A stretch of DNA of 64,000 nucleotides from Proteles cristata cristata. Lineage: Eukaryota; Chordata; Mammalia; Carnivora; Hyaenidae. The notes under the pieces are model-generated. The model did no database searches, had not been told where the DNA came from, and saw only the letters and a program-made list of their open reading frames with translations. The stretch's first letter is position 1. Each line of letters begins with the position of its first letter. Position numbers and translations under genes: made by a program. Below are positions 36,742-50,229 of the stretch, piece after piece. Location: contig JAESUZ010002871.1 in assembly GCA_017311185.1 (NCBI GenBank), forward strand, positions 2,294,001-2,358,000, read 5' to 3'.

Positions 36742-37397
36742 TTATTTTATTTTATTTTATTTTTTACAAATAGTTTATTGTCAAATTAGTTTCCATATAA
36801 CACCCAGTGCTCATCCCTCAAAGTGCCCTCCTGCATGCCCATCCCCCCTCCCCTCCACATCCATCAGTCCTCAGTTTTTGTCAGCATTCAAGAGTCTCTC
36901 ATGGTTTGCCTCTCTCCCTTTCCCCCACCATTTCCCCCCTTTCTTTTCCCCCTTGTTCCTCAGTTAAGTTCCTCCTAATCCTCCTACACGTGCAAACATA
37001 TGACATTTGTCCTTCTCTGCCTGACTTATTTCGCTCAGCATAACCCCCTCAAGGTCCATCCATGTTGCTACACATGGCCACATTTCATTGTTTCTCATTG
37101 CCATGTAGTATTCCATGGTATAGATCAACCACATCTTCTTGATCCATTCATCCATTGATGGACACTTAGGCTCTTTCCATGTTTTAGCTATTGTGGGGAG
37201 TGCTGCTATGAATATTGGGGTCCATGGGCTCCTATGCCTCAGCATTTCTGTATCCCTTGGGTCAATTCCTAGCAATGCTATTGCTGGGTCCTAGGGGAGT
37301 TCTGTTGTTAGTTTCCTGAGGAACCTCCACGCTGTTTTCCAGAGGGGCTGTACCAGTTTACATGCCCACCAACAGTGTAGGAGGGTGCCCGTTATCC
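36742..37397 (-). mobile_element. 5'-truncated young L1 3' fragment
   Basis: The tail complement (TTTTA)n is followed by acaaatagtttattgtcaaa and continues through the late ORF2 complement to gagggtgcccgttatcc. Frame 36964-37275 gives the ORF2 end (WKEPKCPSMDEWIKKMW). About 650 bp. Confidence 0.88.
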
Positions 37398-37399
37398 AT

Positions 37400-38560
37400 A
37401 ACTGGTGGAATCATGAGTACATTCTTATTTTATACTTAATGAATTTTTCAAATTAGACAAAGTGTATATTATATGTACTATTGTTTTTTAATTCAAACAT
37501 ATACAAAACTAGAAAAAAATATTAATAAATGTCCTTATCGCCTAGCTTCGAGTGATCAGTTTTTGGCTCTTTAGTTTCATTTGCTTCTTTGTCTACTATT
37601 TTTCTCTTTTTTGGCCAAAGTGTTTTTTTTAAATGTTTATTTATTTTGAGAGAGAGAGAGAAAGAGCGCATGCATACATGAGTGGGGGAAGGGCAGAGAG
37701 AGAGGAGAGAGAATCCAAAGCAGACTCCATGATCAGCATGGAGCCAGACTTGGGGCTTGATCTCAAGACCATGAGATCATGACCTGAGCTGAAATCAAGA
37801 GTCAGACGCTTAACCCACTGAGTCACCCAGGTGCTGGGCCAAAAATTTTTGAAGCAAATCCTATTTATCTGTAAATACTACTTCAGTACATATCACAACA
37901 TAACAGATAAGAAACTTAAGATAAAGCACAACCAGATGCTAGTATCATACCCAAAAAAATAACATTAATTCCTTATGATCATCTAATTTTCATGTTTAGT
38001 TAATTAGGACTGTCTCAAAAATTTTTTTTGCTCTGTGTTTTTTTTTTGACAGTTCATCAGGATCCAAACAAGTACTACAAATGCATCTGCATAGAATGCA
38101 TCTTAAGGCTTGTTAGCTAGATAAAAATTCTCCCTTTGCATTTCTTTCCATCCATATGGTTTTTGTTATTTGTCCAGGAGAATTTGCCATATCCTGGATT
38201 TGGCCTTATAATGTCATTTAACTTGCTTTCCTCTATTACCCTTATTTTTCATAGTCTTGTAGATATAGAGGCTTGATTAGATTTGTGTTCAGGTTTTTCT
38301 AATACTTAAGAGATGGTACTGTGTGGTTGCAATAACATCGTATCAGGAGGCATATAGTGTTTGCTCTGCATTTAATTGTGACTGGCCAGTTGGTTCAAGT
38401 GACCTTAGTTAAGTGGAATAGCTTGATCCAACCATTGTATAGTTTTCTGTCAACTTTTCACTAAATGATTCAAGCAGCCATTATTTCTGTGGTGGTTACA
38501 AATGGTGATATTTCTAATTTCTGTTATTCATCCTGCACTTAAATCAGCTCAGTTCTGACA
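37400..38560 (-). mobile_element. Old L1 3' region with a SINE inside
   Basis: Complement of an old L1M-type element: agcttcgagtgatcagtttt, gaagcaaatcctatttatct, cagttcatcaggatccaaac, ttgccatatcctggatttgg and gacaaggactacttctcata. Interrupted by the SINE at 37627-37835. Confidence 0.6.
37627..37835 (-). mobile_element. SINEC copy in an old L1
   Basis: Head complement ends gagtcacccaggtgc. The L1 word ggccaaa is repeated on both sides. Confidence 0.9.
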
Positions 38561-38674
38561 AGGACTACTTCTCATAAATTATCAGGCTAGTTAATATTAT
38601 TTAGTATTAGTTTTCTATTGTTGCATAATAAATTACCCAAGACCTTACAGGCTTAAGGCAATAATAGCCATTTA

Positions 38675-38697
38675 TTATTATTATTATTATTATTATG
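38675..38697. repeat. (ATT)n trinucleotide tract
   Basis: About seven TTA/ATT units in unassigned intronic sequence. Confidence 0.85.
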
Positions 38698-39852
38698 GGC
38701 TCATAATAGGCTGCTCTGTTTCCAAGCTTGCCACCTGCAAATTTGTTCTCTATACAAATGCCAGGGGGACTATATAAAATAGAATCTGACCATTATTACA
38801 ACTTCTCAGTGGGCAGAATCATTTAATCCTTACATTTCACAATTTAAAGAAGGCAGAAGTGCCAATGACTCTTTAGCAAGCTTTGAAGTCACAAGCTGTC
38901 ATTTCCAGAATTACCTATTATTTATACAAGTCAGCCCTATTCATGGGAGGGGACTGCAGAAGGATGTGTTCAGTAGGGGGGCCACCTGGAGGCCGGCTAC
39001 TATAGTCAAAAATAGACTCTTTATAGAAAAGGAAGGTTGAATCTATCTATCTTTTCCCTTTGTTGAATTCCGGAATAATGAGTGGTTCACTAGTAATCTC
39101 CATAGGTGCCAAGTTTACTTTTCTTTTTAATCCTTTGGTGGAAGGTATATACGGAGTATCATCACAACTATGTGTATTCTATTAAATACTGGCATGTTTA
39201 AATCCATTACAGACATTATTCTCTGGGATTCTGAAACTGTCCCATCTTTGGCCAGTGGGAGTCTCTTTAAGTTGGCTTCTGTCTTCCTTTAAAATGACCC
39301 TAGTAGTCTTTGACCACCCTCCTGCTCTCAGATACAAAAAGATATCCAGATTGTGTCATATATTTCCTACCCCAGAGTTGAATGACCAATTATACATTTA
39401 AAAAAAATTTTTTTAAATTTTTTTAGTTATTTGAAGTTTGTTTTTAGCTTTTGTGGAAAACAGTATTTGGAGAGAACAGTTTTGGTATTAGAGCTTTCAT
39501 TGCTATTGAGCTATTGTTGTTTCCAGATTTCCTGAGTGGACATAGCTAGGAAATAAGTACTTTAGAAAGAAAAATTAAGTCATGAATTCATATGTGATTT
39601 CCAGTACAAATTAAAAATGAGAAGATTTTTACTTCTTTGATTTTATGTCTATATCTCTTTTTCTCTTATGCTGAATATCTTGGTTCCTAATGAGAAATAC
39701 TAACCATAATTACTCAATTGGTGTAGATCCATCCATTCATTTATCCATCCATCAAATTATCTAGCTTTTTTCATCTGTAGTTTCAAAATAATACTAATGC
39801 TACCACTAAGATATAACCCACTTTACAGTCAGTTTTAAAGTTAATTGAATTA

Positions 39853-40084
39853 GAGGTACCTGGGAGGCTTAGTCAGTTAAGCGTCCGACTTTGGCTCAGG
39901 TCATGATCTCACGGTTCGTGGGTTCGAGCCCTGCGTTGGACTCTGTGCTGACTGCCAGCTCAGAGCCTGGAGCCTGCTTCGGATTCTGTGTCTCCCTCTC
40001 CCTCTCTCTCTGACCCTCCCCTGCTCACACTGCCTGTCTCTCTCTCTCTCAGAAATAAATAAAACATTTAAAAAAATTTTAAAT
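39853..40084 (+). mobile_element. SINEC copy, young
   Basis: Flanked by aaagttaattgaatta on both sides. Tail agaaataaataaaacattta. Confidence 0.93.
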
Positions 40085-40339
40085 ATAAAGTTAATTGAAT
40101 TAAATCTCTCCTAGGTTATGCCACAAACTTAAAATAATACAGTTAGATTCATTTATTTCCTTATTTTCTTTCAATGCTTAAGAATAACTCCTTTTAAAAA
40201 ATTTTTTTCAGGTGAAACATTTACCTAGTTCCATATAAAAACTATGAAGCAAATTGTAATTTCAAAAGTCTGGGTTTCATCCCTGTCACTTTTCCTTGTT
40301 CTCGTCTTCATCCTACAGGTAACGATTTATAATATTTTC

Positions 40340-40655
40340 CTGTAATCTTTTTTTTTTTGGAAAAATATGAGCAGGTGTATATGTGTATTATGTATACCTG
40401 CATGTGTGTATTTATATGTTTATATCTATCATTCCCTTTTCTTATATACTTCTTTATCTTACTATTTGTCACTTAACATATCATAAGGATCACTCCACAG
40501 CAACATACAAAGATTTTTATAGTTGTGTCCTCTGTTGTACAAATGTTCACTAGCTTTACCAAACAGATACCTAGTGATAAACATCTTGTGCTTTGACAGA
40601 GTTTGCACTGGTGAATGACTGTTTCTCTACAGCCTCACCATTGGATTAGACAATT
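40340..40655 (-). mobile_element. Probable old L1 3' fragment
   Basis: The segments ttgtcacttaacatatcata, ggatcactccacagcaacat and ccaaacagatacctagtgat resemble the complement of L1 late ORF2. It abuts the SINE at 40658. Confidence 0.5.
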
Positions 40656-40657
40656 TT

Positions 40658-40858
40658 GGGGGTGCCTGCATAGGTTAAGTATCTGACTTTGGCTCAGGTC
40701 ATGATCTCACGGTTCATGGGCTCAAGTCCCACATTGGGATCTGTGCTGACAGCTCAAAGTCTGGAGCCAGCTTTGGATTCTATGTCTACCTCTCTCTCTG
40801 CCCCTCCCCTGCTCACACTTATGCGCTTTCTCTCTCTCTCAAAAATAAATAAACATTA
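40658..40858 (+). mobile_element. SINEC copy
   Basis: Flanked by attagacaattt on both sides. The head is short of a few bases (ggggtgcctgcataggttaa). Confidence 0.92.
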
Positions 40859-40957
40859 GACAATTTTTTGAACTTTTTCTTAATCATATAGGTAAGAAAA
40901 AGTAGTGCCCTTAACTTGGAGTCCCTAGAAAACAGGGTCTAAAAGCAGCTCAAAGGA

Positions 40958-41160
40958 GGGGCACCTGGGTGGCTCAGTGGGTTGAGTATCTGACTCTTGA
41001 TTTTGGCTCAGGTCATGATCCCAGAGTCCTGGGATCGAGCTCCCCATTGTACTCTGTGCTAAGTGTGGAGCCTGCTTATGATTCTCTCCTTCTTTCTCTC
41101 TCCCCTCTGCCCCTCCCACTTGAACTCTTTCTGTCTAAAATAATAATGATAAAAAAATAA
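40958..41160 (+). mobile_element. SINEC copy
   Basis: Head ggggcacctgggtggctcag. The word aaaagcagctcaaagga before it pairs with aaaagcaattccaagga after it. Confidence 0.92.
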
Positions 41161-44100
41161 AAGCAATTCCAAGGAAATGAAGGGATACTCTGTCTGGCAA
41201 GCAAGAGTGAGAGAAAAACAAAGTCATAGGGAAAGGAAGAAAACCAAATGCAAGATAGTGAGCTACCTGGCAGGTTACACCTGCGGGTTCCTTGGGGAGG
41301 GAGGCATTTTTTGAGGGGCTGGAGAGAAACTTACAATTCTCTGGAATGCTGAGCAGGGATAAAAGCAGGGGCAGAGAGGGTGACAGATGGCCATGATGCA
41401 CCTTGAACAACTGATGAAAGACTAAGGAACATGTAAAGCAGGAAAAAGAGCATAATTTTTAGCAAGATATACAATGAGGAGAGTTTGGGGAGCAGGGTAC
41501 TAGTTGGTCAAAGATGGCACCGTCTGGCAGAGGAGCACCGGTTAAGACTGCACTATGCACTGCTAGAGGAAATCAAAGAGGAGGAGGAAATGGGCAAAGA
41601 ATTCTTAATTAGGTGAGAGTGGGGGCCCTAGAGAGTCTATGATTGTTATCTATGGAGTTTGGAAACCTCCAAAATTTTAAGCAGATTTTTGTGTCCCTAG
41701 TATGCTTGTTTTTCCAGGGAAAGGATTTTTAGGTCTCACCTTATTCTCAGACAGCTGTGAGCCAAAAAAGAATCAGGAAACCCAGGATCAGTGAAGTTTG
41801 ATGCTCAGTGATAGATTTAAGTTGTAAATAGCCTCAATTATGAACTTAGTATAAATCTCGGGTGCTATTCCCCTCTTACATCCATGTTCTCCAAACTCCT
41901 ATTGTACGTCCTGATGCTCATTTTCATATTTAGCTGGTTTTTGTAAGTTTTAGAAAACTTCGGTTTTCCTTAGAGGAACACACTTCACACACTTCTCAAT
42001 CTGAGGCATATTGAGAATTTTGAGTTTATCTGAGGAACACTTGATTTGAACTGGGCAGACTCCAATTTACCAGATAGAAAGGAGCTCGGAGGAGCTGTAC
42101 CGAATGAAAGACTTTTACAGGCAGAAGGAGTGGGAATAAGGAAAGTAGGATGGGCCAGAAAGCAGACTGGTTATTGCAAGGTCAGTTTCCTTTAGCGGAT
42201 GGCAAGGGTCTCTCAGGCAGATTGTCTAACTGGTGCTGATCAGCCTATTCCTGAGTGACTGGTTTAAGAACCTATTTCTGGGAAAGCCTAAACTGTAATG
42301 AAGTCTGGTCTCAGTACGGTGATGTGGGGCATAGCATAAGCAACTCCATTTTGGGCCTATTGTCTTGTTTTTAACAAAGGTCAAGCAAAGTACAAATTAA
42401 ATGAAGGAAAATCAGCTTAAAAACATGTTGTACAAAACACATGTACATAGACGGGTAAGTTACAACTAAACAAATCTTTTTTTTTTTTTTTTTTAAATCC
42501 TTGGCTGCTGACTAACAACAGAAACAGCTTACTGGTTCTCTGTTGCATCAGAGCTCATCCCAAGAGCATAAAGGCCTTACATGAACTCTGCCTTATTATA
42601 CCCTCATCAGAGAAATTGCATTGGGACACGGATGGAACTGCGGACGCTGATGTGAGTGAAGCAGAGAAGCAGGGTGTTTAGGGGTTTATGGAGCCCACAG
42701 GGCAGTCCCAGCCTTATCAGGTCCACCTCCCACCTTCCCTGGCACAAGGCTTCCCCGTGTGTAACACCAGTGCCTTCCACTCCTGGCTGTGACGCATGAA
42801 AGCAAAGGGAGCATTTTGAGTTCTTTAAAAAACAAACTTAATACTATTCAGCTGTGCATTGTTAAGATGCTTTGACTGACTTTGTGATTTTCACTTTTCA
42901 GATTTATTCCAAACACCATGAAATTTATGCTTTTGGTATGGGACCTGCCTCTTGAGCATTTAGAAAACTTTTTATCTTCTGTGTTAGTTATTTTGCAGAA
43001 AAAGACTGAATATTAGCTTTGATCTGTCTATAATGGTACCCAGAAATTCAATTTAATAGTACACTGCTTCAGGAAAGAAACAAAAGTGGAGAGCCATGTA
43101 AAGTTAAAAGCCTGGGATAAAGGAAAACTTCTTAAACACCATGGAAAAGTATATTCGAAAGAAAACATCTTCTTTTAAAGAGGGGATTCTTGTTATTGAG
43201 ATTAAAGTAGAATTACAGACCTTATCAAAAAGAATAAAATTCTCTGTAAACTGCTCCCACCAGAGCTGAAAGTCCATGAGTAGGAACCTTAATATTTTTA
43301 AATAGCTTTATTGAGGAATAATGTACAGACCATAGAATTTACCTCTTTTAACTTCAGGGAGCTGTCCTTTTAATGTCATTAATAAAATACTCACAAGAAT
43401 GACTTCTGACTCTACAGTAGTGTTTCATGTGCAGTTAACACAGTAAACATTTCATTGTTATTTCCATAAGAAAATCCCAAACACTGGTCTCAATTTTGAT
43501 AAGAAAGCTTTTAGAATCCTATAAAGACATATGTCAGAGGTGTGTATGATTAATCAAGTCCATTTGTTATTCAAGTCAAGGCTCTCATGTGAGACTATGA
43601 GGTACAGCTTTCCATCCACACAGGAGGTTATGAACCCCCTAGGGTCTGTGTTAGGAGGCAAAGTACTTCTGGTTTGGAGAACGTAGGAAGTGTCAATTGA
43701 AGACACTTCATTAAAAATTTTTTTAAGAAAAAACGAACACATTACATACAGCAGATAAAGAGATACTTCATACTTTTGTTATCTATATTATTAGTTGCTT
43801 TTAAATTCATTTCTTATTATTTAGATTCTGGAGAGAATTGTGACCCAGGGACTAGGAGATTTGGTTTTAGGTCCTGCTATCCTACTTTTAAGGTACTGGT
43901 TTATCCTTTTGATTCACTCACAATCTCTGGGGCTTAGTTTCCCATCCATTAATGGGACTAGAATGTCTGCCCTGACTACTTTAGGAAGGTGTGATTAGGA
44001 GCAATGGAGATAATGTATGCAAAATATACTCTGTTAGCCAAAAACTGCTGTGCAATTGTATGGTATTACTCTTATTATCACAACTCAAGACAATTTTGTG

Positions 44101-44202
44101 TACTAATCAAAATAATCTGCAAATAGTTCTATGTGTCTATCTACACTTGACACTGTATTTTCTAATTAAAATGTGTAGCATTTATTTCCTTATTTGAATT
44201 TT

Positions 44203-44409
44203 TTAAAAAGTTTATTTATTTTGAGAGAGAGAGAGACTGGGGGAGGGGCATAAAGAAAGGGAGACAGAGAATCCCAAGGAGGCTCCGTCCCTTCAGCACA
44301 GAGCCCAATGCAGGGCTAGATCTCATGAACCCTGAGATCGTGACCTGAGCTGAAATCAAGAGCCAGACGCTTAACCACTTGAGCCACCTAGCTCTCACCC
44401 AGGCGCCCT
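44203..44409 (-). mobile_element. SINEC copy 116 bp from an EYS donor
   Basis: The head complement is disturbed by a short insertion (gagccacctagctctcaccc, then aggcgccct). It is the repeat nearest the EYS exon at 44525. Confidence 0.88.
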
Positions 44410-44524
44410 GACAGATAAACATTTTAAATGTGAGCATCAGTATGTGTTTCTAGTTTGTGTGAGTGGCATACTACTTACCATGCAAATAACCTGCTAGTTT
44501 CTTTCTTAATAATGTCGTACTTAC

Positions 44525-44699
44525 TAAATAGTGGATGCACTCTCCACGCATGTCCCACCATTGCGGCATTTCATTAAACTGCAAGGAGAAATGTTACACT
44601 GGCCAACACTGCGCCCAGCATTCGGGTGGCCCTCAGGATTTCCCAGACTTCTGAAATGGCCATTCTTCTCAGTGCGCACTTGAAGAGTGAAAATGCAAC
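44525..44699 (-). CDS. EYS: EYS internal exon joining the end of a laminin-G domain to an EGF-like domain
   Basis: 175 bp. The acceptor ccttccttcaag ends at 44700 and the exon opens GT TGC ATT, completing the glycine codon left by the exon at 52320-52464 (phase 1 in). The donor TTTA|gtaagt starts at 44524 and leaves two bases, TA (phase 2 out). Residues CIFTLQVRTEKNGHFRSLGN close a laminin-G domain, followed by a GHPNAGRSVGQC linker. Then an EGF-like domain starts PCSLMKCRNGGTC and continues in the next exon. All 57 codons are open; the TAG just after ATT lies across the donor and is not read in frame once spliced. Recognised as EYS from these motifs and from exact phase fit to both neighbours. 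Confidence 0.94.
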
Positions 44700-44879
44700 C
44701 TTGAAGGAAGGCAAAAAGACTTCTTGGTAAGAAAAATACTATCAAAAAACAGAAAAGCAGAGGAAAAAAATAAAATTATCTATAATATTAACAGTCTAGA
44801 AAAGACAATTCTTAACACTTTTGTATATAATATTTTATACCACTAATTATTAACATACATATATACACAGCATTTTTTC

Positions 44880-45300
44880 TATGCCTAGCTATATTTTCTT
44901 TTAAATAAAAATAGAATCCTGCATTAAATTATATCATGTATAGGATTCCAAACACTTGTATATTGTAAATACCATTAACTCTTTCCTATTAGAGTAAACT
45001 ATTTTTAAATGATGGCATAATATTCTTTTATATATGTAATTAATCTTCTGTTGGACAATTGACTCATTTATGCCTTTTTTGCTATTAAAAATAATGCTAT
45101 AATTAATATCATTATGTGTATATCTTTGTGCATTTGCTAATGATTTTCTCAATATTAATTTCTAGCAGTAAAACTACTAGGATAATGATATGGATGCTTT
45201 GAAGTGTGCCCAAGTGGCATAGATATTTTGCACAATTGTATCTCTCTGATCATGCACTGGAATTGCTGCTGCTTCACAGTTACAACGATGCAAGAGATTA
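44880..45300 (-). mobile_element. Probable old L1 fragment
   Basis: Complement-type words: gatggcataatattctttta, tgtatatctttgtgcatttg, ctagcagtaaaactactagg, as in old L1 late ORF2. Confidence 0.55.
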
Positions 45301-45376
45301 TTATGCTTTATTTTAAAATGAAATAAATAATAAAATGTCCTTTTGCTATTTTTACTTGGGGTTGAAAACTCTTAAA

Positions 45377-45587
45377 TTTTTTTAAATGTTTTATTTATTT
45401 CTGAGAGGGAGAGAGACAGCGTAAGCAGGGAGTCAGAGAGAGAGGAAGATACAGAATCTGAAACAGGCTCCAGGCTCTGAGCTAGCTGTCAGCACAGAGC
45501 CCGACGTGGGGCTCCAACCCATGAACTGTGAGATCATGACCCAAGCCAAAGTCGGACGCTTAACCGACTGAGCCACCCAGGCGCCCC
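45377..45587 (-). mobile_element. SINEC copy
   Basis: Ends gagccacccaggcgcccc; the following tgaaaac repeats sequence before its tail. Confidence 0.92.
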
Positions 45588-45904
45588 TGAAAACCTTTTA
45601 ATAGATTTATTAGTCATTGGTATTTTTTCCTTTTCAGATGCTTATTATGTAACATTTTTCTCAATTCATCCCATTAAACATTAATTCAGAAGACCTTATG
45701 TAGCAAGCATATTAGTTCTTTGTCATATATTGTTAATTTTCTTCAGTTGAATACTTGTTATTTAATTTGGTTTATGGTGAAGCTTCTATTTTTTATATAG
45801 AGAAATTTATAATATTTATGTTGTCGCATTTATCTTATTTCCCCTCAGGGATTTGTCTTTGCGTAGATTCTTAGAAAGTTCTTTGCCAGGTATAAACTGC
45901 ATGA

Positions 45905-46250
45905 TCTTACATATAGGTGCAATCTAAAGAAGTCAAATTCATAGAAGTAGAGTATAATGGTGGTTGCCAAGGTGTGAGGGAAACGGGGAGATGTTGGTTA
46001 AATTGTGCAAACTTAAAGATGGATAAGTTCTGAGGATCCAAGGTACAGCATGTACCTATAGTAAAAAAATACTGTATTGTGTACCTGAAATTTGCTGAGT
46101 AGATTGTATGTGTTCTCACATACACAAGGTAACTATGTGGACTTGATCATGGTATACTTTTCTCAATATGTATGTGTACCAAATCATCACAGTGTACTCC
46201 TTACATATATACTATTTTAATTATCAATTATACTCAGAGCTTGGGGAAAA
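45905..46250 (+). mobile_element. Old L1 3' UTR, plus orientation
   Basis: The segments gcaatctaaagaagtcaaat, taatggtggttgccaaggtg, aagttctgaggatccaaggt and caaatcatcacagtgtactc follow the L1M 3' end in order. One of only two L1 pieces opposite to EYS. Confidence 0.7.
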
Positions 46251-46928
46251 AAACATCTTTGACACCCCAAGATTAGGCAAATATAAATGAAAAGGGCAGT
46301 TCAACAAAGACTTTACATGGAACTGTTTGGGATCCTGAAACGTATTACAATTTTACTCATGTCCTTCAGCACTTGGAGTTTGTTTATAAAGTACTTTGAG
46401 GTAAATATGGTTATCAACCATAAATAGTGTCTTTAAAATGATAAAAGTAAGGCTAGACTGGATTTTATTTTTGAAACTTTCAGGAGCTAAAAGCATGGAA
46501 TAATTCCTTCTAGTGAAAAAGTTGAGTTCAGTTTTGAAAGGTTAAGAATTTACTTTCCAACTTAATTCTTGCTGGCATTTTCACTGACAAGCACCATTCT
46601 CAGCAGGCGCTGATATTTTCTTATTGTGAGAGAAGTGATTGTTCTTCCTCAGATTTAACCTTTGTTATTTCTCCAAGTACTGCCATCTGCTATTACACAA
46701 AAAAGCACTATACAAAATGAAGAAATTAATGAATGCTATCAGCTCTACACCTAATAACCAGGTAACTTAATTAACGAAGCAGGGTTTTCCACGCTTTTTG
46801 CATAGTGAAATGTGCTGAGCAGAGAACAGAAGTTTAAGTGCAGGATAGAGCCAGATGGGTCTGGAGTCAATTACAATCTCTGCCACATAACGGGTAGATG
46901 ATCCAAACTGGAGTGCCGACATTTTCAC

Positions 46929-46965
46929 TTTTTTTTTTTTTTTAATATTTCTTATTTATTTCTAG

Positions 46966-46996
<31 letters not shown>

Positions 46997-47167
46997 CGTG
47001 AGCAGGGGAGGGTCAGAGAGAGAGGGAGTCACAGACTCCGAAAGAGGCTCCAGGCTCTGAGCTGGCAGTCAGCACAGATCCCGAAGCGGGGCTTGAACCC
47101 ACGAACCGCGAGATCATGACCTAAGCGAAAGTCGGACGCTTAACCGACTAAGCCACCCAGACGCCTC
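46929..47167 (-). mobile_element. SINEC copy, young
   Basis: Flanked by gacattttcacttttt on both sides. Confidence 0.94.
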
Positions 47168-48654
47168 TGACATTTTCACTTTTTAAATGGGGACAAGAAT
47201 ACCTGATATTCCGTAGACTAAGAGGTTAAAGGTAATATACATAAACTGGCCAGTCTCATCCCTGGCAATTAGTAGGGCTTGTATTCCATCCTGTCTACCT
47301 CACTGTCTCAAACCCTTTACCACCTTCATAAAATTGTTTCTTTTTGGCAATAATTTAAAAACAACCTAATATTAGCTTTTTGTAATTTTTATAATCATGC
47401 ACTTAGAAAAAATTTGTAAAATGACTATAATAAGTATTAAATTCTGAAGTTGTTCATTTAAAACCTCTTCTTTATATGGATAAATGAAATGCTTTAGCTA
47501 TGAAGAACTGCTAAAATATATTTTTGGCTAAAAACATGGTAATGCAATGCTATATTTAGAGAAACATTTATTTACATAATACAAATAGCTGAATTTTACA
47601 AATAGTTCATTTTACAGAGAGATGCTTTATGTCAGTCAATATATACAATTTGCAGTCAATTACAGTAGAAGCCATATGTTGAATATATACTGTATATTTT
47701 CAGTCTTACTAATATAGCAAAGTATAATCTGCTTAATATAGCACCACACAAGTATTCATAACATACTTCCTGCAAATGATAAAGTAGTTATGAATAAAGA
47801 CTTTGAAGCCATAAGTCAGGGGTCTATTGGAAAGTAAAACTAGGTAGGTTCCACATAAGTGGTATTTTTTGACAGTAAAATAACATTTAAATTATTGCAG
47901 TAAACTCATTTTTCCCTCTCTTATGAGTTCTGGTTTGAAAAGTACCATGCTATTAAAGAAAGAGAGAGAGGGAGAGAAAAGAAGAGAAATAGCTGAACTA
48001 GCAAGAAACGAACTATACTGACAGTATAGAGCAATTTTGGTTGGAATAACATGTTCTTTACAGCATTGTTAATGATACTGAATCTATTATCATGCTGGTC
48101 TAGTTAGCTGAGTAATAAATATTTAGTAATCCCTGTACCAATGAACTCTACATGCTGTAACACTAGAATAATAGATAGATGGGATAGTAGATTTCCCCAT
48201 GGTCGCTCTAGTCAAAAGTAACTTTTAATTCTACATCATGATTAAATAGGCCTGTCAGTGAAAGCAGCAGATCTTAGAATACGGATGAAAGTGATGGATC
48301 TTCCTCCCATAAAAATGGACATGGGCACATGAACAATTTTATGTACGGCTTCAGGAGACCCCAGTACCCACTGAATCCCATCCATGGACATCAGGCTGAG
48401 AGCCCTACAGCTTTGTAATAGCTGCAACTTTGGAGAGGAGGGGAGAATTCTTGTCAAGGCAGGTGAGAGAGTAAGGCCTTCTCTGCCTGGCATATGTAGA
48501 TAAATCTGGAGAAGGATGAAATAACCTCAATATTTTCATAAATGTTAAATTTATAGGGAAATAATGGCTCATTATAAACTTTCCAGAACAAAAACAAATA
48601 GGCTTTATCAACAATAAGGATTTATATTTTATTTTATTATTTTTTTAAAATATT

Positions 48655-48818
48655 AAAAAATTACTGTTTATTTTTAATTTTGGAGAGAGAGAGGGAGAAA
48701 GACAGAGTTGAGTGGGGGAGGGGCAGGGTAAGAGAGGCAGACATAATCTGAAACAGGTTCAGGTCATGACCTGAGCTGAAGTTGGACCAATTAACCTACT
48801 GAGCCACCCAGGAGCCCC
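48655..48818 (-). mobile_element. SINEC copy, shortened
   Basis: The middle is missing between gaaacaggttcagg and tcatgacctgagctgaag. The word aggatttatatttta pairs with aggatttgtatttta. Confidence 0.9.
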
Positions 48819-49671
48819 AGGATTTGTATTTTAGACTGAGAACTTATGGAGTAGACTCATTTATCACTACTGTTTATAAAGACATGTAAACCTAAATCAT
48901 ATAATCTTTTACTACATATGATTTAATCACTACTCCAAAGACAAATGCAATGACCTTAGTCTAATTATTAAATTTTTCCATGAAACATTGTATTTGTTTT
49001 GTTATGATTAATTAATATAGTGTCTTCCAAATCTGTGCAGAGTTCTTGAAATGCAAATTTTTAGATTCCATCATAGATATTTCATGAAGTAGGATGGAAG
49101 TAGGATCGAAGATTTGATGAAGTAGGATTCCTTCTGAAGTAGGGTATAGAAATCTATATTTTTAAGAAATTTATGTATATCATTATTTACAGCCAACAGA
49201 ACTCAGCTTTTGGGACTCACAGGTTAATGGTACTACTGTGATCTGGTTGTTATGTTACACTGGTAACAAGTGTCCATGATTTGCAGAACATAGTGAATGC
49301 AAGGCAGACCTCAAGGGAAGATTCAAGAGACAAGTGATAGGATTAGGGTCTTTCAAGGTCATGGAACTTCCATGACACTGGATTAAGTGGCATTTACCAA
49401 GAAGACCTGCCCAAGACTTCCATCCTGAGAACCACAGCAGCTAACACACTTCCAGATGTGTGCGATCCTAGTGTGTCTGTGAGAGGAAGGGCCTGTTGTG
49501 TGCGTGCTGATCTCAGGCTCACCATCATACTTACGGAGAAAATGACAAGTTTGATGAGAGCCTCTGTTCTTATTAGCAAGGTATGCAGAAAATTCATAAT
49601 ATAATAGAAGGGAGAAGGTTACATAAAAAAAACTTCAGGAAGCACTGGACCTCAATAAATGTAGCAACATC

Positions 49672-50160
49672 GGCAGTGCTTGGGTGGCTCCATTAGTTAA
49701 GAATCTGACTCTTTTTTTTTTTTTTAAATTTTTAATGTCTTTATTTTATTTTGAGAGACAGAGAACAAGTGGGGGAGGGTCAAAGAGAGAGGGAGACACA
49801 GAATCTGAAGCAGGTTCCAGGCTCTGATCTATCAGTACAGAGCCCGAAGTGGTGCTTGACCCCACAGACTGAGACATCATGACCTGAGCTGAAGTTGGAT
49901 GCTTAACCACCTGAGCCACCCAGGTGCCCCAAGAATCCGACTTTTGATTTTGGCTCAGGTCATGATCTCACAGTTTGTGAGCTTGGGCCCTGAGATGGAC
50001 TCTGCACTGACAGTGAGGATACTGCCTAGGATTCTCTCTCTCCCTCTCTCTCCTCCTCTCCCCTGCTCATGCTCTCTCTCTCTCCCCTGCTTGTGCTCTC
50101 TCTCTCTCTCCCCTGCTCATGCGCTCTCCCTCTCTCTCAAAGTAAATTAAAGAAAAAATT
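49672..50160 (+). mobile_element. SINEC copy split by a younger SINEC
   Basis: The head (gcttgggtggctccattagt) breaks at about 49710 after aagaatctgactctt and resumes at 49931 with aagaatccgacttttg, the duplicated target site. Confidence 0.9.
49711..49930 (-). mobile_element. SINEC copy nested in another SINEC
   Basis: Ends gagccacccaggtgcccc; inserted just past the A-box-like part of the host copy. Confidence 0.92.
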
Positions 50161-50229
50161 AAGAAAAATAAATTTGACAACATCAAATCCTATGACAACA
50201 GGGTAGAGTGATAATAGTAAACACACACT

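Larger units (their letters stand above)
26158..44524 (-). other. EYS: EYS intron between the exons at 44525 and 26157 (18.4 kb)
   Basis: From donor gtaagt at 44524 to the acceptor before 26157. It contains SINEC copies, L1 and MIR remnants and a hAT-like fragment. A GC-richer patch lies at 30.4-31.3 kb. Unassigned stretches include 26160-28140, 35300-36740, 38560-39850 and 41160-44200. 41880-42830 looks like old interspersed-repeat sequence, possibly an LTR, but I could not name it. Confidence 0.85.

Noticed and set aside
41880..42830. Possible LTR fragment (words such as gcaactccattttgggccta)
   Set aside because: Ends and family could not be fixed; no coding or primer-binding features seen, so not listed as an element.
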